DNA of 64,000 nt. It comes from Multivorans sp965232105. GTDB lineage: Bacteria; Acidobacteriota; Thermoanaerobaculia; Multivoradales; Multivoraceae. The position numbers and the translations under genes are program-made. The notes under the pieces are model-generated. The model searched no databases, was not told the DNA's origin, and saw nothing but the letters and a program-made list of their open reading frames with translations. Where the stretch lies: NCBI GenBank assembly GCA_965232105.1, contig OZ246956.1, forward strand, positions 3,348,001 through 3,412,000. The letters are read 5' to 3'. The first letter of the stretch is position 1; each line of letters starts with the position of its first letter. This document shows, piece after piece, positions 16,312-24,974 of this stretch.

Positions 16312-17790
16312 CTAGGCGACTATCTGGTGGATCGGCTTCGCGCCTTCGACGCCGACCAGCTTCTGGTCGAGGCCGGCGTGGAAGTAGGAGAGGGCGTTCG
16401 GGTCGAGACCGAGTTGCTGGAGGATCGTGGCGTGGAGGTTCTTGACGTGGAAGCGGTCGACCTCGGCCCGGTTGCCGAGCTCGTCCGTCTCACCGACGCT
16501 GGTTCCGCCCTTGATCCCGCCACCGGCCATCCACATCGTGAAGCCGTACGCGTTGTGGTCACGTCCGGTGCCCTCCGCGTACTCGGCCGTCGGCTGGCGA
16601 CCGAACTCGCCGCCCCAGATGACCAGGGTGCTGTCGAGCAGACCCCGCTGCTTCAGGTCGCGCAGCAGGCCGGCGATTGGCTTGTCCGTTGCGCCGGCGT
16701 GGTACTCGTGGTTCTTGACCAGATCGCCGTGGGCGTCCCAGTTGTTGTCGTTGTGGTTGCCGCCCGAGTACACCTGAATGAAGCGTACGCCGCGCTCGAC
16801 CAGACGGCGCGCCAGCAGGCAGCGCCTGCCGAAGTCCTTCGTGTGGTCCTGGTCGAGGCCGTAGAGGCTCTGGATCTCCTCCGACTCGCCGGACAGGTCG
16901 ACCGCCTCGGGCGCGTGCTGCTGCATCCGGTAGGCCAGTTCGTAGCTCGCGATGCGGGCCGCCAGTTCGCTGTTCTCGGACCGTGGCGCGGCGTGCTCCT
17001 CGTTGTACTCGCGCAGCCGATCGAGCAGGCGTCGCTGCGCCTGGCGCGACATGCCGGGCGGCGGGTCGAGCGCCAGGATCGGCGTGCCGCTCGACCGGAT
17101 CACCGTGCCCTGGTAGCTGGCCGGCATGTAGCCGCTCGACCAGTTCTTCGCGCCGCTGATCGGCCCGCCGGTCGGGTCGAGCATGACGACGAAGCCGGGC
17201 AGGTTCTCGTTCTCGGTGCCCAGGCCGTAGTTCACCCAGGAGCCGAGAGCGGGGCTGCCGGAGAGGATGCGGCCGCTGTTCATCTGCAGCATGGCGGAGC
17301 CGTGAAGCGGCGCATCCGCGGTCATCGAGTGGATGAATGCGAGGTCGTCGACGCAGCCGCCGAGGTTCGGGAACAGGTCGGACACCCACTTGCCGCATTC
17401 GCCGTACTGCTTGAACTGCCACTTCGGGCCCACCACCCGGCCCTGGTTCCTCGTGCCGCCGCGGCCCTTCGTGTTGATCTCGATCGTCTTGCCGTCCAGC
17501 GGGTAGAGGTCCGGCTTGTAGTCGAAGGTGTCGACCTGGCTGGGGCCGCCGTACATGAACAGGAAGATGACGGCCTTGGCCGGCCCGTCGAAGTGGGGCG
17601 GCTTGGCGGCCAGGGGGTTCTTCCACTCGCTCACTCCGTCGGCGCCGAGGGTCTGGGCGGCGAGGAAGTTGTCCGTCGACAGCATGCTCGCCAGAGCGAC
17701 GGAGGTGAAGGCGCCTCCGGCCTCCCAGAGGAACTCGCGCCGGGTCTGACCGCAGAAGGTGTTGCGGGGGCGGTCTGGGTCGTGGGTCAT
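16312..17790 (-). CDS. DUF1501 protein, Tat-exported
   Basis: This 492-residue protein belongs to the DUF1501 family, related in fold to sulfatases and alkaline phosphatases but of unproven activity. The N-terminus has a twin-arginine motif, QTRREFLWEAGGAF, so it should be exported folded. Family segments include FLFMYGGPSQVDTFDYKP, SAMLQMNSGRIL, VRFIQVYSGGNHNDNNWDAHGDL and VIWGGEFGRQPTAEYAEGTGRDHN, whose His and Asp residues are likely metal ligands. AAGGAG lies about 8 bases before the ATG. It follows the DUF1553 gene after 37 bases. This gene order is typical in Planctomycetes, Verrucomicrobia and Acidobacteriota, and indicates joint action. Confidence 0.92.
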   Translation of the reverse strand: MTHDPDRPRNTFCGQTRREFLWEAGGAFTSVALASMLSTDNFLAAQTLGADGVSEWKNPLAAKPPHFDGPAKAVIFLFMYGGPSQVDTFDYKPDLYPLDGKTIEINTKGRGGTRNQGRVVGPKWQFKQYGECGKWVSDLFPNLGGCVDDLAFIHSMTADAPLHGSAMLQMNSGRILSGSPALGSWVNYGLGTENENLPGFVVMLDPTGGPISGAKNWSSGYMPASYQGTVIRSSGTPILALDPPPGMSRQAQRRLLDRLREYNEEHAAPRSENSELAARIASYELAYRMQQHAPEAVDLSGESEEIQSLYGLDQDHTKDFGRRCLLARRLVERGVRFIQVYSGGNHNDNNWDAHGDLVKNHEYHAGATDKPIAGLLRDLKQRGLLDSTLVIWGGEFGRQPTAEYAEGTGRDHNAYGFTMWMAGGGIKGGTSVGETDELGNRAEVDRFHVKNLHATILQQLGLDPNALSYFHAGLDQKLVGVEGAKPIHQIVA

Positions 17791-17827
17791 CGTTCTGCTC
17801 CTTCCTCGAAACTCAGTCGAGCCGAAC

Positions 17828-20230
17828 TCAGTCGAGGTACACGAACTCGTTCAGATTCAACAACAAAAGAGAGTAAGCGGCAAACGCGGACTCCGCATCG
17901 AAGCCCTCTTCGCGGCGGAGTTCCTCGATCAGATCGACACCGCGTGCGATCTCCGGGATGTCTGGCTGGCGCGCGAGAACGGCCTGAAGCGCAACGGCTA
18001 CGCGGTCCTCCAGTGCTCCGACGGAGCTGTCGACGCGAGCCGCAAGCGCCGCCGCCTGTTCGCTCATGAACTCGCCGTTCAGCATCATAAGGGCCTGGGT
18101 GGGCTGGGTCGTCGTGAAGCGGACGGGGCAGGTCGAGTCCGTGTCGGCCATGTCGAGACTCTCGAGCAGCGGATGCAGCAGGGAGCGCTTGACGTGGATG
18201 TAGACGCTGCGGCGGGATGCCTGCTCGGCCGTCGCCTCACCCCAGGCCTCGTCGGGACGCGAGGCCGTGGCGAGCACTTCAGCGGGCATCGGCGGGTACA
18301 CGCTGGGGCCGCCGAGTTCCAGGTTGAGCCGGCCGGTCGCGGCCAAGACGGAGTCCCGGATTTCTTCCGCGGTCAGCCGTCTCATGTTGAAGCGGCTGAA
18401 CAGGTCGTTGCCGGGGTCGGTTTCGAGTGCTCCGTCGGGTGGGCGCGAGGACATCCGGTAGGCGCGGCTCGTCATGATCAGCCGGTGCATCGCCTTGAGG
18501 CTCCAGTCACGTGCAGTGAACTCGATTGCCAGCCAGTCGAGCAACTCGGGGTGGGTCGCCTCCTGCCCGAAACGGCCGAAGTCGTTCGGCGTCGGCGACA
18601 GACCGCGCCCGAAGTGGTACTGCCAGAGGCGGTTCGCCATCACCCGGGAGGTGCGCAGGTTGCCGTCGTCGGCGATCCAGCGGGCCAGGGCTCGACGGCG
18701 GCCTGTGGTGGGGGAGTCGGCGGCTCGCTTCACAAGCCCCGGGTCGGCGTTGCCGAGGATGAGCGGGAACCCGGGCTCCACCCGTTCCGCCGGCGCGTGC
18801 GGGTTACCCCGGATCAGCACATGGGTCGGCGGTGCCTCGGGGCCGATCTCCTTCACCCGCAGGACCTCGATCAGATTCGCGGGCGGACCCTCGACGACCG
18901 GGCCGCCGTCGTCCGCCGTCCCCAGGTCGGCCGGAATCCAGTCCGTGTAGTTCTCGGGCGTCGGCTGGTTGCCGCCGCCGACCTTGTACGGCGCGATGCC
19001 GCGGAAGAACGACAGCATCCGGTAGTAGTCGGTTTGCGGAATCGGGTCGCCGCGGTGGTTGTGGCAGCGGGCACAGCCGATCGACATGCCGAGCATCACC
19101 CGGGAGGTTGTGTCGAGGACCGAGTCGAGATCGTCGTACTGGGCGAGCGCGGTGTCCGTCGGTTCGTCGTCCCAGATCCCGAGTCGCAGATAGGCGGTGG
19201 CGACGATCGAGGCGGCCGTCGGGTTGTCGATCTCGTCGCCGGCGAGCTGGTGGGTCAGGAACTCGTTGTACGGCATGTCCGCGTTGAACGCGTCGATCAC
19301 CCAGTCGCGGTAGCGCCAGGCGGAGGGCTTCTTGCGGTCCCGCTCGTAGCCGTCCGTCTCCGCGTAGCGGACGAGGTCGAGCCAGTGCCGGCCCCAGCGC
19401 TCGCCGTAGTGCGGCGACGCGAGCAGGCGGTCGATCAGCCGCTCCCAGGCGTCAGGGCGTTGATCCCGCTCGAAGGCCTCGACCTCCTCGAGGGTCGGCG
19501 GTAGCCCGGTCAGGTCGTAGGTTGCGCGCCGGATCAGCGCCCGGCGGTCGGCGGTCTCTGGCGGTTCAAGGCCGGCAGCCTCGATTCTGGCGAGCAGGAA
19601 GTTGTCGATCGGGTTGAGCGGCCAGTCCGCGTCCGCCACCGCGGGTGCGTCGGGGCGCGCGAGCGGTCGCACGGACCACCATGCGCGGTCGGCTTCGGTG
19701 ATCTCGAACGCGTCCTCGGCCGGCGCGACCTCCGTGAGCTGGTCCTCGTCCCCGCCGAAGGGCGCGCCGAGCAGCACCCATTGCCGGATGGATTCGATCT
19801 CCGTGTCGGCCAGCCGACCTGAGGGCGGCATCTGCAGTTGGTCGTCGCCGTACTCGACCGCGTGGAGTAGCAGGCTCAGGGGAGGCTCGGAGGTGGAGAT
19901 CGCCGGACCCCGTTCGCCGCCGCGCAGCAGTCCCGCCCTGGTGGTGAGCAGGAAGCCGTTCTCGGCACGGTCCGGGTCCGAATGGCACATGAAGCAGTTC
20001 TGCTCCAGGACCGGCCGGACGTTCTCCTCGAACAGCTTGATGCCGTCGGCCGGCGTCTGGGCGGTCTGCGCGCCCGCCGACGCAGCAGTCAGCAGCGCGA
20101 GCACGGCCGCAGCACCCGCGCGGGCGACGGGCCGCACCTGTTGCGCGGACCCAGGGCGCGGCTCCCCGGATCTCCTGGCAGGCCAAGGCGATACCCACCG
20201 CTGCTCTCGACGCATCGTGTGTGCGATCAT
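17828..20230 (-). CDS. DUF1549/DUF1553 protein with planctomycete-type cytochrome domain
   Basis: This protein of about 800 residues has three parts in order. The first is a cytochrome-like PSCyt1 domain with CFMCH (near residue 78). The second is DUF1549, with WPLNPIDNFLLARIEAAGL and a second CxxCH, CARCHNHRGDPI (near 386). The third is DUF1553, with RVMANRLWQYHFGRGL and RAYRMSS. A signal peptide precedes them (AAAVLALLTAASAGAQ). The partner DUF1501 gene lies directly downstream. Both are thought to act in the periplasm on complex polymers, but this is unproven. The start is uncertain: ATG at 20230 or 20215 leaves a long leader before the signal core, and no clear ribosome site is seen. Confidence 0.88.
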   Translation of the reverse strand: MIAHTMRREQRWVSPWPARRSGEPRPGSAQQVRPVARAGAAAVLALLTAASAGAQTAQTPADGIKLFEENVRPVLEQNCFMCHSDPDRAENGFLLTTRAGLLRGGERGPAISTSEPPLSLLLHAVEYGDDQLQMPPSGRLADTEIESIRQWVLLGAPFGGDEDQLTEVAPAEDAFEITEADRAWWSVRPLARPDAPAVADADWPLNPIDNFLLARIEAAGLEPPETADRRALIRRATYDLTGLPPTLEEVEAFERDQRPDAWERLIDRLLASPHYGERWGRHWLDLVRYAETDGYERDRKKPSAWRYRDWVIDAFNADMPYNEFLTHQLAGDEIDNPTAASIVATAYLRLGIWDDEPTDTALAQYDDLDSVLDTTSRVMLGMSIGCARCHNHRGDPIPQTDYYRMLSFFRGIAPYKVGGGNQPTPENYTDWIPADLGTADDGGPVVEGPPANLIEVLRVKEIGPEAPPTHVLIRGNPHAPAERVEPGFPLILGNADPGLVKRAADSPTTGRRRALARWIADDGNLRTSRVMANRLWQYHFGRGLSPTPNDFGRFGQEATHPELLDWLAIEFTARDWSLKAMHRLIMTSRAYRMSSRPPDGALETDPGNDLFSRFNMRRLTAEEIRDSVLAATGRLNLELGGPSVYPPMPAEVLATASRPDEAWGEATAEQASRRSVYIHVKRSLLHPLLESLDMADTDSTCPVRFTTTQPTQALMMLNGEFMSEQAAALAARVDSSVGALEDRVAVALQAVLARQPDIPEIARGVDLIEELRREEGFDAESAFAAYSLLLLNLNEFVYLD

Positions 20231-20319
20231 ATCGCGGCCCGAACTGCGTACGCCTGCTCCGGGGTTCGCCGCCCGTTGCCATCCGGGGCGGCCGGGCCGC
20301 ATGTACACTCGATCGCGTC

Positions 20320-21213
20320 GTGGTCCAGCACAAGCACGGTTCCCTGCCAGCGGAGCACGACGCGACCGCGACTCTCCTGCTCAGTTGCGACGACGCGATC
20401 GGCATCATCGCGACCGTGACCGGGTTCGTGAACGATCACGGGGGCATCATCTGTTCGTCCGAGACCCACCGGGACGAGGAGCAGGGCAAGTTCTTCCAGC
20501 GCATCGAGTTCGAGATCGATCACTTCGATCTTGACCGGGAGATGATCCAGCCGCTGCTGGAGTGGGAGATCGGAGATCACTTCTCGGTTCGGAGCCGGAT
20601 CGCCTTTTCGGACAAGGAGCAGCGGGTTGGCGTGCTGGCCTCGAAACCGGCGCATTGCCTCCACGATCTGCTGTCCCGCTGGCGCCTCGGCGAGCTGCCG
20701 GGACGGCCGGTCTGCATCATCAGCAATCACCCGGACCACGCCGCGGAGGCGGAGTACAACGGCCTGCCGTACCACCACCTGCCCGTGACGCGCGAGACCC
20801 GTAGCGAGCAGGAAGAGCAGATGATCCAGATCCTGGAGGAGGCGCGCGTCGATCTGGTCGTGCTGGCCCGGTACATGCAGATTCTCACTCCACGCTTCCT
20901 CGAGTGCTTCCCGAATCGAGTGATCAACATCCACCACTCGTTTCTGCCGGCGTTCCCGGGAGGCAGCCCCTACCGCCAGGCCTACATGCGCGGCGTGAAG
21001 GTCGTCGGCGCTACGGCGCACTACGCGACGGCGGATCTCGACCAGGGACCGATCATCGAGCAGGACGTAACGAGGGTCAGCCACCGCGACTCCGTGACGA
21101 CTCTCGTGCGTCGCGGCAAGGACCTGGAGCGGATCGTGTTGGCGCGCGCCGTGCAGGCTCACCTCGAACATCGCGTCCTCGTTGTGGAGAACCGCGCGAT
21201 CGTCTTCGGCTAG
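20320..21213 (+). CDS. purU: Formyltetrahydrofolate deformylase
   Basis: This 297-residue enzyme hydrolyses 10-formyl-THF to formate and THF, balancing one-carbon pools and supplying formate for purine synthesis. An N-terminal ACT domain (about residues 12-90: TLLLSCDDAIGIIATVTGFV) precedes the formyltransferase fold. The catalytic triad region is present: Asn and His in VINIHHSFLPAFPG, and Asp in ATADLDQGPIIEQ. SNHPDH and LARYMQIL are also conserved. The start is GTG at 20320; an upstream reading in frame would overlap the 5' region of the divergent DUF1553 gene. Its TAG overlaps the stop of the facing TPR gene by 4 bases. Confidence 0.93.
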   Translation: MVQHKHGSLPAEHDATATLLLSCDDAIGIIATVTGFVNDHGGIICSSETHRDEEQGKFFQRIEFEIDHFDLDREMIQPLLEWEIGDHFSVRSRIAFSDKEQRVGVLASKPAHCLHDLLSRWRLGELPGRPVCIISNHPDHAAEAEYNGLPYHHLPVTRETRSEQEEQMIQILEEARVDLVVLARYMQILTPRFLECFPNRVINIHHSFLPAFPGGSPYRQAYMRGVKVVGATAHYATADLDQGPIIEQDVTRVSHRDSVTTLVRRGKDLERIVLARAVQAHLEHRVLVVENRAIVFG

Positions 21214-22976
21214 CGACGGGCGCAGATGGTCTGTAGTTGTCCCAGCGTCTGGATGAGGGCGGGGTCGTTGGGAGTCAGGCGTCGGCCGTCCTGGAGGAGT
21301 TGCAGGCCTTCGGGGCAGCGGTTCTCCTGGACCAGGAGGGAGGCGAGGCGGAGACGGGCCGGTGTCAGGCCGGGGCGGACGGCAAGCGCGGCGGCCAAGG
21401 CTCGAGTGGCTTCCTCGGTGCGGCCCAGGTCGGCCTGGATCATGCCGAGCATGAAGCTGGTCTGAGCCTCCGTCGGGTTGAGCCGCTGAGCCGTCTGCAA
21501 CTCCCTCGCCGCGTCGCGGAGTCGACCCTGGATGGCGAAGATACCCCCGAGTTCCGTTCGTACTCGCGCCTCACCGGCGCGCGATAATCCGCCGGACGCG
21601 AGGGCGCTTTCGAGGGTCGTTCGCGCTTCCACCAGGCGGTTCTCCTGTCGCAGGACGACGCTCAGGGCCTGAAGGGCGGCGCCGTCGGTTGGAGCGGCGG
21701 CGATCCTGGCTTCGAGGATTCGGATCGCTTCTGCGGGGCGCCCAAGAGCGGCAAGGGTGGCGGCGCGCCTTGTAGCTGCCTCGCCGAAGTCGGGGTCCAG
21801 GGCGAGGACCCGGTCGTAGCGAGCGAGCGCTTCGCTGGGCCGGCCAGTTCGGTCGAGGAGAAGGGCGAGCTGGTAGTGGGCCTGCTTGTAGTCCGGTGCG
21901 AGGTCCGTCGCCCGAAGCAGGTGTCGAATCGCCTCGGCGGGACGGCCGCTGGCGAGAAGGCGGGCGAGTTCGAGGCGCGCCGAGGCCTGAGTCGGGTCGA
22001 GGGCAAGTAGCTCTTCGTAGGCGGTCTGGGCCAGGTCGGGCTTCCCCGCGTCGGCCTGGGCCAGCGCGAGTTGCCTTCGGGCCTCTACATTCGTGGGATC
22101 GGCCTCGACGGCACGGCCGAAGAGGGTAGCCGCGGCGGCAAACTCGCCCGCCTGGACCGCGATCAGCCCTTGCTGGACGAGGGCCGTGCTGCCACCTGGC
22201 AGGTAGGCGAGTTCGCGGACGAGGGGATCGTCCAGCGTGAAGTCCGTGTGGCTGGCCTGAGCCAGGTGGGCGGTGGCCTTCTCCTCGTCACCGAGCCTGC
22301 GATAGGCCAGGCCCAGCGAGTAGTGGCCGCGGCCGGTGCCGGGTTGGGCTGCCAACGCCCCTTCCAGATGGTGGGCGGCAGTCTGTGCGTCGCCACGGTC
22401 GAGCGCCAGGGCGCCGAGGCCGTAGAGGGCTGGAGCGAATCCGGGTTCGAGTTCCAGGGCGCGGTTCCACTGGGCGGCCGCCTCGTCCGGTCGGCCTCGC
22501 GCCGCTTCGGTCTCGGCAAGATGGTGAAGGGCCGGGATCAGGTCGGGTTCAATGGCCAGCACGCTCCGGTAGGCGGCGGCGGCGGCATCGAGATTGCCCT
22601 GGGACTGGGCCGCGAAGGCACTCAGGTAGGGCCAGCGGTGGTCGGAGGGATCGAGTCGCTGTGCTTCGCCGTAGCAGTGTTCGGCCGCCTCGAGCGCGTT
22701 GAACGCATGGGTGTCGAGCAGTTGCACGCCGTGGTAGAGCCGGCCGAGTTCGCCAACGGCGGCTGCCAGTTCGGCGTCCGTTGCCGCTTCGGCTTCCAGG
22801 GTGCGAACACGCCGCTCCAGGCTTGCGATCTGTGAGCGGACCGCCGGGTCGTGAGCTTCGTAGGTGGAGGGGAGGGGAAGGCCAGCGCCGCCCGTGCAGG
22901 CGACGACGGTGAGCGCGAGGCCACCCAGGGCCGTGAACGCTCCGGGCGGTCTGGACGATGTTTGCACGGCCGTCAT
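21210..22976 (-). CDS. TPR-repeat lipoprotein, paired with CRTAC1-like gene (TPR copy 1)
   Basis: This 588-residue protein is built almost wholly of tetratricopeptide repeats after a lipoprotein signal (LALTVVACTGG, Cys likely lipidated). An early coiled segment, SLERRVRTLEAEAATDAELA, is followed by GELGRLYHGVQLL. About twelve TPR units follow, such as AAAAYRSVLAIEPDLIPALHHLA and ALARYDRVLALDPDFGEAATRRA. TPRs form a scaffold for protein binding, here at the membrane surface. Its ATG overlaps the TGA of the upstream CRTAC1-like gene (ATGA), so the two are translationally coupled. A protein of nearly equal length and the same N-terminal pattern is encoded at 49591-51354, behind the same kind of partner. 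Confidence 0.85.
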   Translation of the reverse strand: MTAVQTSSRPPGAFTALGGLALTVVACTGGAGLPLPSTYEAHDPAVRSQIASLERRVRTLEAEAATDAELAAAVGELGRLYHGVQLLDTHAFNALEAAEHCYGEAQRLDPSDHRWPYLSAFAAQSQGNLDAAAAAYRSVLAIEPDLIPALHHLAETEAARGRPDEAAAQWNRALELEPGFAPALYGLGALALDRGDAQTAAHHLEGALAAQPGTGRGHYSLGLAYRRLGDEEKATAHLAQASHTDFTLDDPLVRELAYLPGGSTALVQQGLIAVQAGEFAAAATLFGRAVEADPTNVEARRQLALAQADAGKPDLAQTAYEELLALDPTQASARLELARLLASGRPAEAIRHLLRATDLAPDYKQAHYQLALLLDRTGRPSEALARYDRVLALDPDFGEAATRRAATLAALGRPAEAIRILEARIAAAPTDGAALQALSVVLRQENRLVEARTTLESALASGGLSRAGEARVRTELGGIFAIQGRLRDAARELQTAQRLNPTEAQTSFMLGMIQADLGRTEEATRALAAALAVRPGLTPARLRLASLLVQENRCPEGLQLLQDGRRLTPNDPALIQTLGQLQTICARR

Positions 22977-24730
22977 CGGCTGCCCTGTCCCTGGCGCAGT
23001 TCGTGGTAGGTCCGCAGAGGCAGCGGGCCGAACGACTCCAGGGCACCGCCGAGCCAGGTCACCCGTACGTCCTCGACGCCGGCGGCGCCGATGCCGACCA
23101 GCACCCTCGGGTCGCTGGACGAGGCGTAGCTCATGGCCGTTCGAACCCGGCGCGTGAGCGTTCGGCCATCGTCGAGGACCACGTGGACGAGGCTGCCGAG
23201 GGCGTCCCTTTTGCCGTCGCCGGTGAGTAACCGGAGCCTGATCCAGCCGTTGTCCTGGCCGACGACGTTCACGATCAGCCGGGCCGGTCCGTTGTTGTTC
23301 GTGATCAGGACGTCCGTGTCGCCGTCGTTGTCCACGTCGCCGAAGGCCGCGCCGCGGGAGACCTCGAAAGCCGTGAAGGAGGCGCCTCCGAGTGCCGACA
23401 CGTCTTCGAAGCGGCCGCCTCCGAGATTGCGGAAGAGCTGGTTCGGCTGTCCGAAGCGGCGTTCGTGGTCGCTGGCCGCGGCCGCCCGCGCAGCGGCTTC
23501 GGCTCCGCTGCGGGCGCGGTCGAGGCGCCGCACCGCGCCGTTGACCGCCAGCACGTCCAGGTCGCCGTCGTTGTCGAAGTCGAACCAGCCGGTGCCGAAG
23601 CCGGTCATTGGCAGGCTGGGCGCGTCGAGTCCGGCGACCCTGCCGGCGTCGGCGAACAGACCGTCGCCGTTGTTCAGGTAGAGGGTGCTGGTCTCCCCGG
23701 TGATGTGGGTCACGTAGAGGTCTTCGTCGCCGTCGCCGTCGATGTCGCCGGCGTCTAGCCCCATGCCGGCCTCGGCCTCGCCTCTTCCATTGACAGCCGC
23801 TCCCGCGAACAGGGCGCGATTCTCGAACCGGCCTTTGCCGAGGTTCATCCACATCTGGTTCGACGTGCCGTCGTTGGCGACGTAGAGGTCGAGCCGTCCG
23901 TCGAGATCGAAGTCGGCCGGTACGGCGCCGAGGCCGTTGCCGAACTCGGCTCCGATGCCGCCGCGATCCGTCGTCTGCTCGAAACGACCGTTGCCGAGGT
24001 TGCGGAACAGGCGGTCGGGCTCCGGGCGGTACGTCTTCGGGCTGCAGTAGTCCGGTTCGCCGCTGCCGAAGGTGCACAGCGTGTGACTGCCGAGGTTGAA
24101 GTCGACGTAGTTGGCCAGGAACAGGTCCAGCGCCCCATCGCTGTCGTAGTCGAAGAAGACGGCCGGGACGCTCCACCGCGGGTCGTCGACGGCTGCGGCG
24201 GCCGTCGCATCCTCGAACCGGCCGCCGCCGAGGTTGCGCCAGAGCCGATTCGGCCCGAAGTTCGTCACGTAGAGGTCAGTCTTGCCATCGCCGTCGTAGT
24301 CCGCCGCCGCGACGCCCATGCCGTAGCCGGTGGACTCGATGCCTGAGTCGGCGGTGACGTCGACGAATCGGAGTTCGCCGCTCTCCGAGAGTTCGTTACG
24401 GAAGAGGCGGTCTCGGGTGGAGGAGTCGGCGGAAGCCGGGCCCGCGCCGGGTTCGAGTTCGACCCCCTGCACCAGGTACGCGTCCAGATCCCCGTCGTCG
24501 TCGAAGTCGAACAAGGCGGCGCCGGATCCCATGATCTCGGGCAGCAGATAGCGACCGGTTCCACCGTTTCGGTGTTGGAAGACGAGGCCTGCAGCTACGG
24601 CACGCTCCTCGAAGGCGAGAGGTAGCGCGGGTATCCCCGATGTCGTGGGTTCGGCGGCGTGTGGGACTCCGGGGTCCTGGGCGCAGGCCGCGACGGCCAG
24701 CGAAACCAGCGCGATACGAGCGCTACTCAT
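22973..24730 (-). CDS. CRTAC1-like FG-GAP/VCBS repeat protein with ASPIC/UnbV domain (copy 1)
   Basis: This 585-residue secreted beta-propeller protein has a signal peptide with a lipobox-like VAACAQ. At least seven calcium-binding FG-GAP loops of the form D-x-D-x-DG-x-x-D follow, including DFDDDGDLDAYL, DYDGDGKTDLYV, DYDSDGALDLFL, DFDLDGRLDLYV, DIDGDGDEDLYV, DFDNDGDLDVLA and DVDNDGDTDVLI. The C-terminus is an ASPIC/UnbV domain ending SYASSSDPRVLVGIGAAG. Such proteins are thought to bind ligands or proteins outside the cell; no enzyme site is recognised. It is coupled to the TPR gene downstream. It lies downstream, on the same strand, of a TonB receptor, but the IS element now separates them. 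Confidence 0.88.
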   Translation of the reverse strand: MSSARIALVSLAVAACAQDPGVPHAAEPTTSGIPALPLAFEERAVAAGLVFQHRNGGTGRYLLPEIMGSGAALFDFDDDGDLDAYLVQGVELEPGAGPASADSSTRDRLFRNELSESGELRFVDVTADSGIESTGYGMGVAAADYDGDGKTDLYVTNFGPNRLWRNLGGGRFEDATAAAAVDDPRWSVPAVFFDYDSDGALDLFLANYVDFNLGSHTLCTFGSGEPDYCSPKTYRPEPDRLFRNLGNGRFEQTTDRGGIGAEFGNGLGAVPADFDLDGRLDLYVANDGTSNQMWMNLGKGRFENRALFAGAAVNGRGEAEAGMGLDAGDIDGDGDEDLYVTHITGETSTLYLNNGDGLFADAGRVAGLDAPSLPMTGFGTGWFDFDNDGDLDVLAVNGAVRRLDRARSGAEAAARAAAASDHERRFGQPNQLFRNLGGGRFEDVSALGGASFTAFEVSRGAAFGDVDNDGDTDVLITNNNGPARLIVNVVGQDNGWIRLRLLTGDGKRDALGSLVHVVLDDGRTLTRRVRTAMSYASSSDPRVLVGIGAAGVEDVRVTWLGGALESFGPLPLRTYHELRQGQGSR

Positions 24731-24771
24731 CGGCTCCCGGGAAGCTAGCAGAGCCCGCGCACGGGAGCCGA

Positions 24772-24799
24772 GGAACCTGGGGCCGAAGCCCCAGGTTCC
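24772..24799 (-). terminator. Perfect 12-bp hairpin with CGAA loop, former 3' end of the IS-adjacent TonB receptor gene
   Basis: GGAACCTGGGGC (24772-24783) pairs perfectly with 24788-24799 around the loop CGAA. The same GCCGAAGC-centred structure occurs after the other receptor genes, for example 31659-31683 and 31620-31645. Ignoring the inserted IS, it would lie about 12 bases after the stop of the receptor at 26785. Confidence 0.6.
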
Positions 24800-24811
24800 G
24801 TACCCCAGCCT

Positions 24812-24827
24812 CTAGACCGAAGTTCTG
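24812..24827 (+). repeat. IS left terminal inverted repeat
   Basis: CTAGACCGAAGTTCTG is the perfect inverse of 26773-26788. Beyond it the two ends diverge. Confidence 0.85.
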
Positions 24828-24937
24828 AGCCGTTCGCGGCTCCCGAGGGTGCGAAGAGGCTGTTCGCGCTTGGCCTTTTGCGTTTTCGGGGTGCTTACGC
24901 ACTGCCATTGGTAGCCATGTAATGGTGAGGCTACATG

Positions 24938-24966
24938 TAGACAATATCGTGTATTTGCCCTACAAT
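24938..24966 (+). promoter_or_regulatory. Transposase promoter
   Basis: TAGACA (24938-24943), a 17-bp spacer, and TACAAT (24961-24966) each match the sigma-70 consensus at 5 of 6 bases. The predicted start of transcription falls only a few bases before the ATG at 24975, so the message may have almost no leader. Confidence 0.6.
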
Positions 24967-24974
24967 AGGAAGCC

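Noticed and set aside
21210..24176. One 988-codon gene in place of the TPR gene
   Set aside because: Its first 400 codons overlap the CRTAC1-like gene out of frame. The TPR protein has its own lipoprotein signal at ATG 22976.
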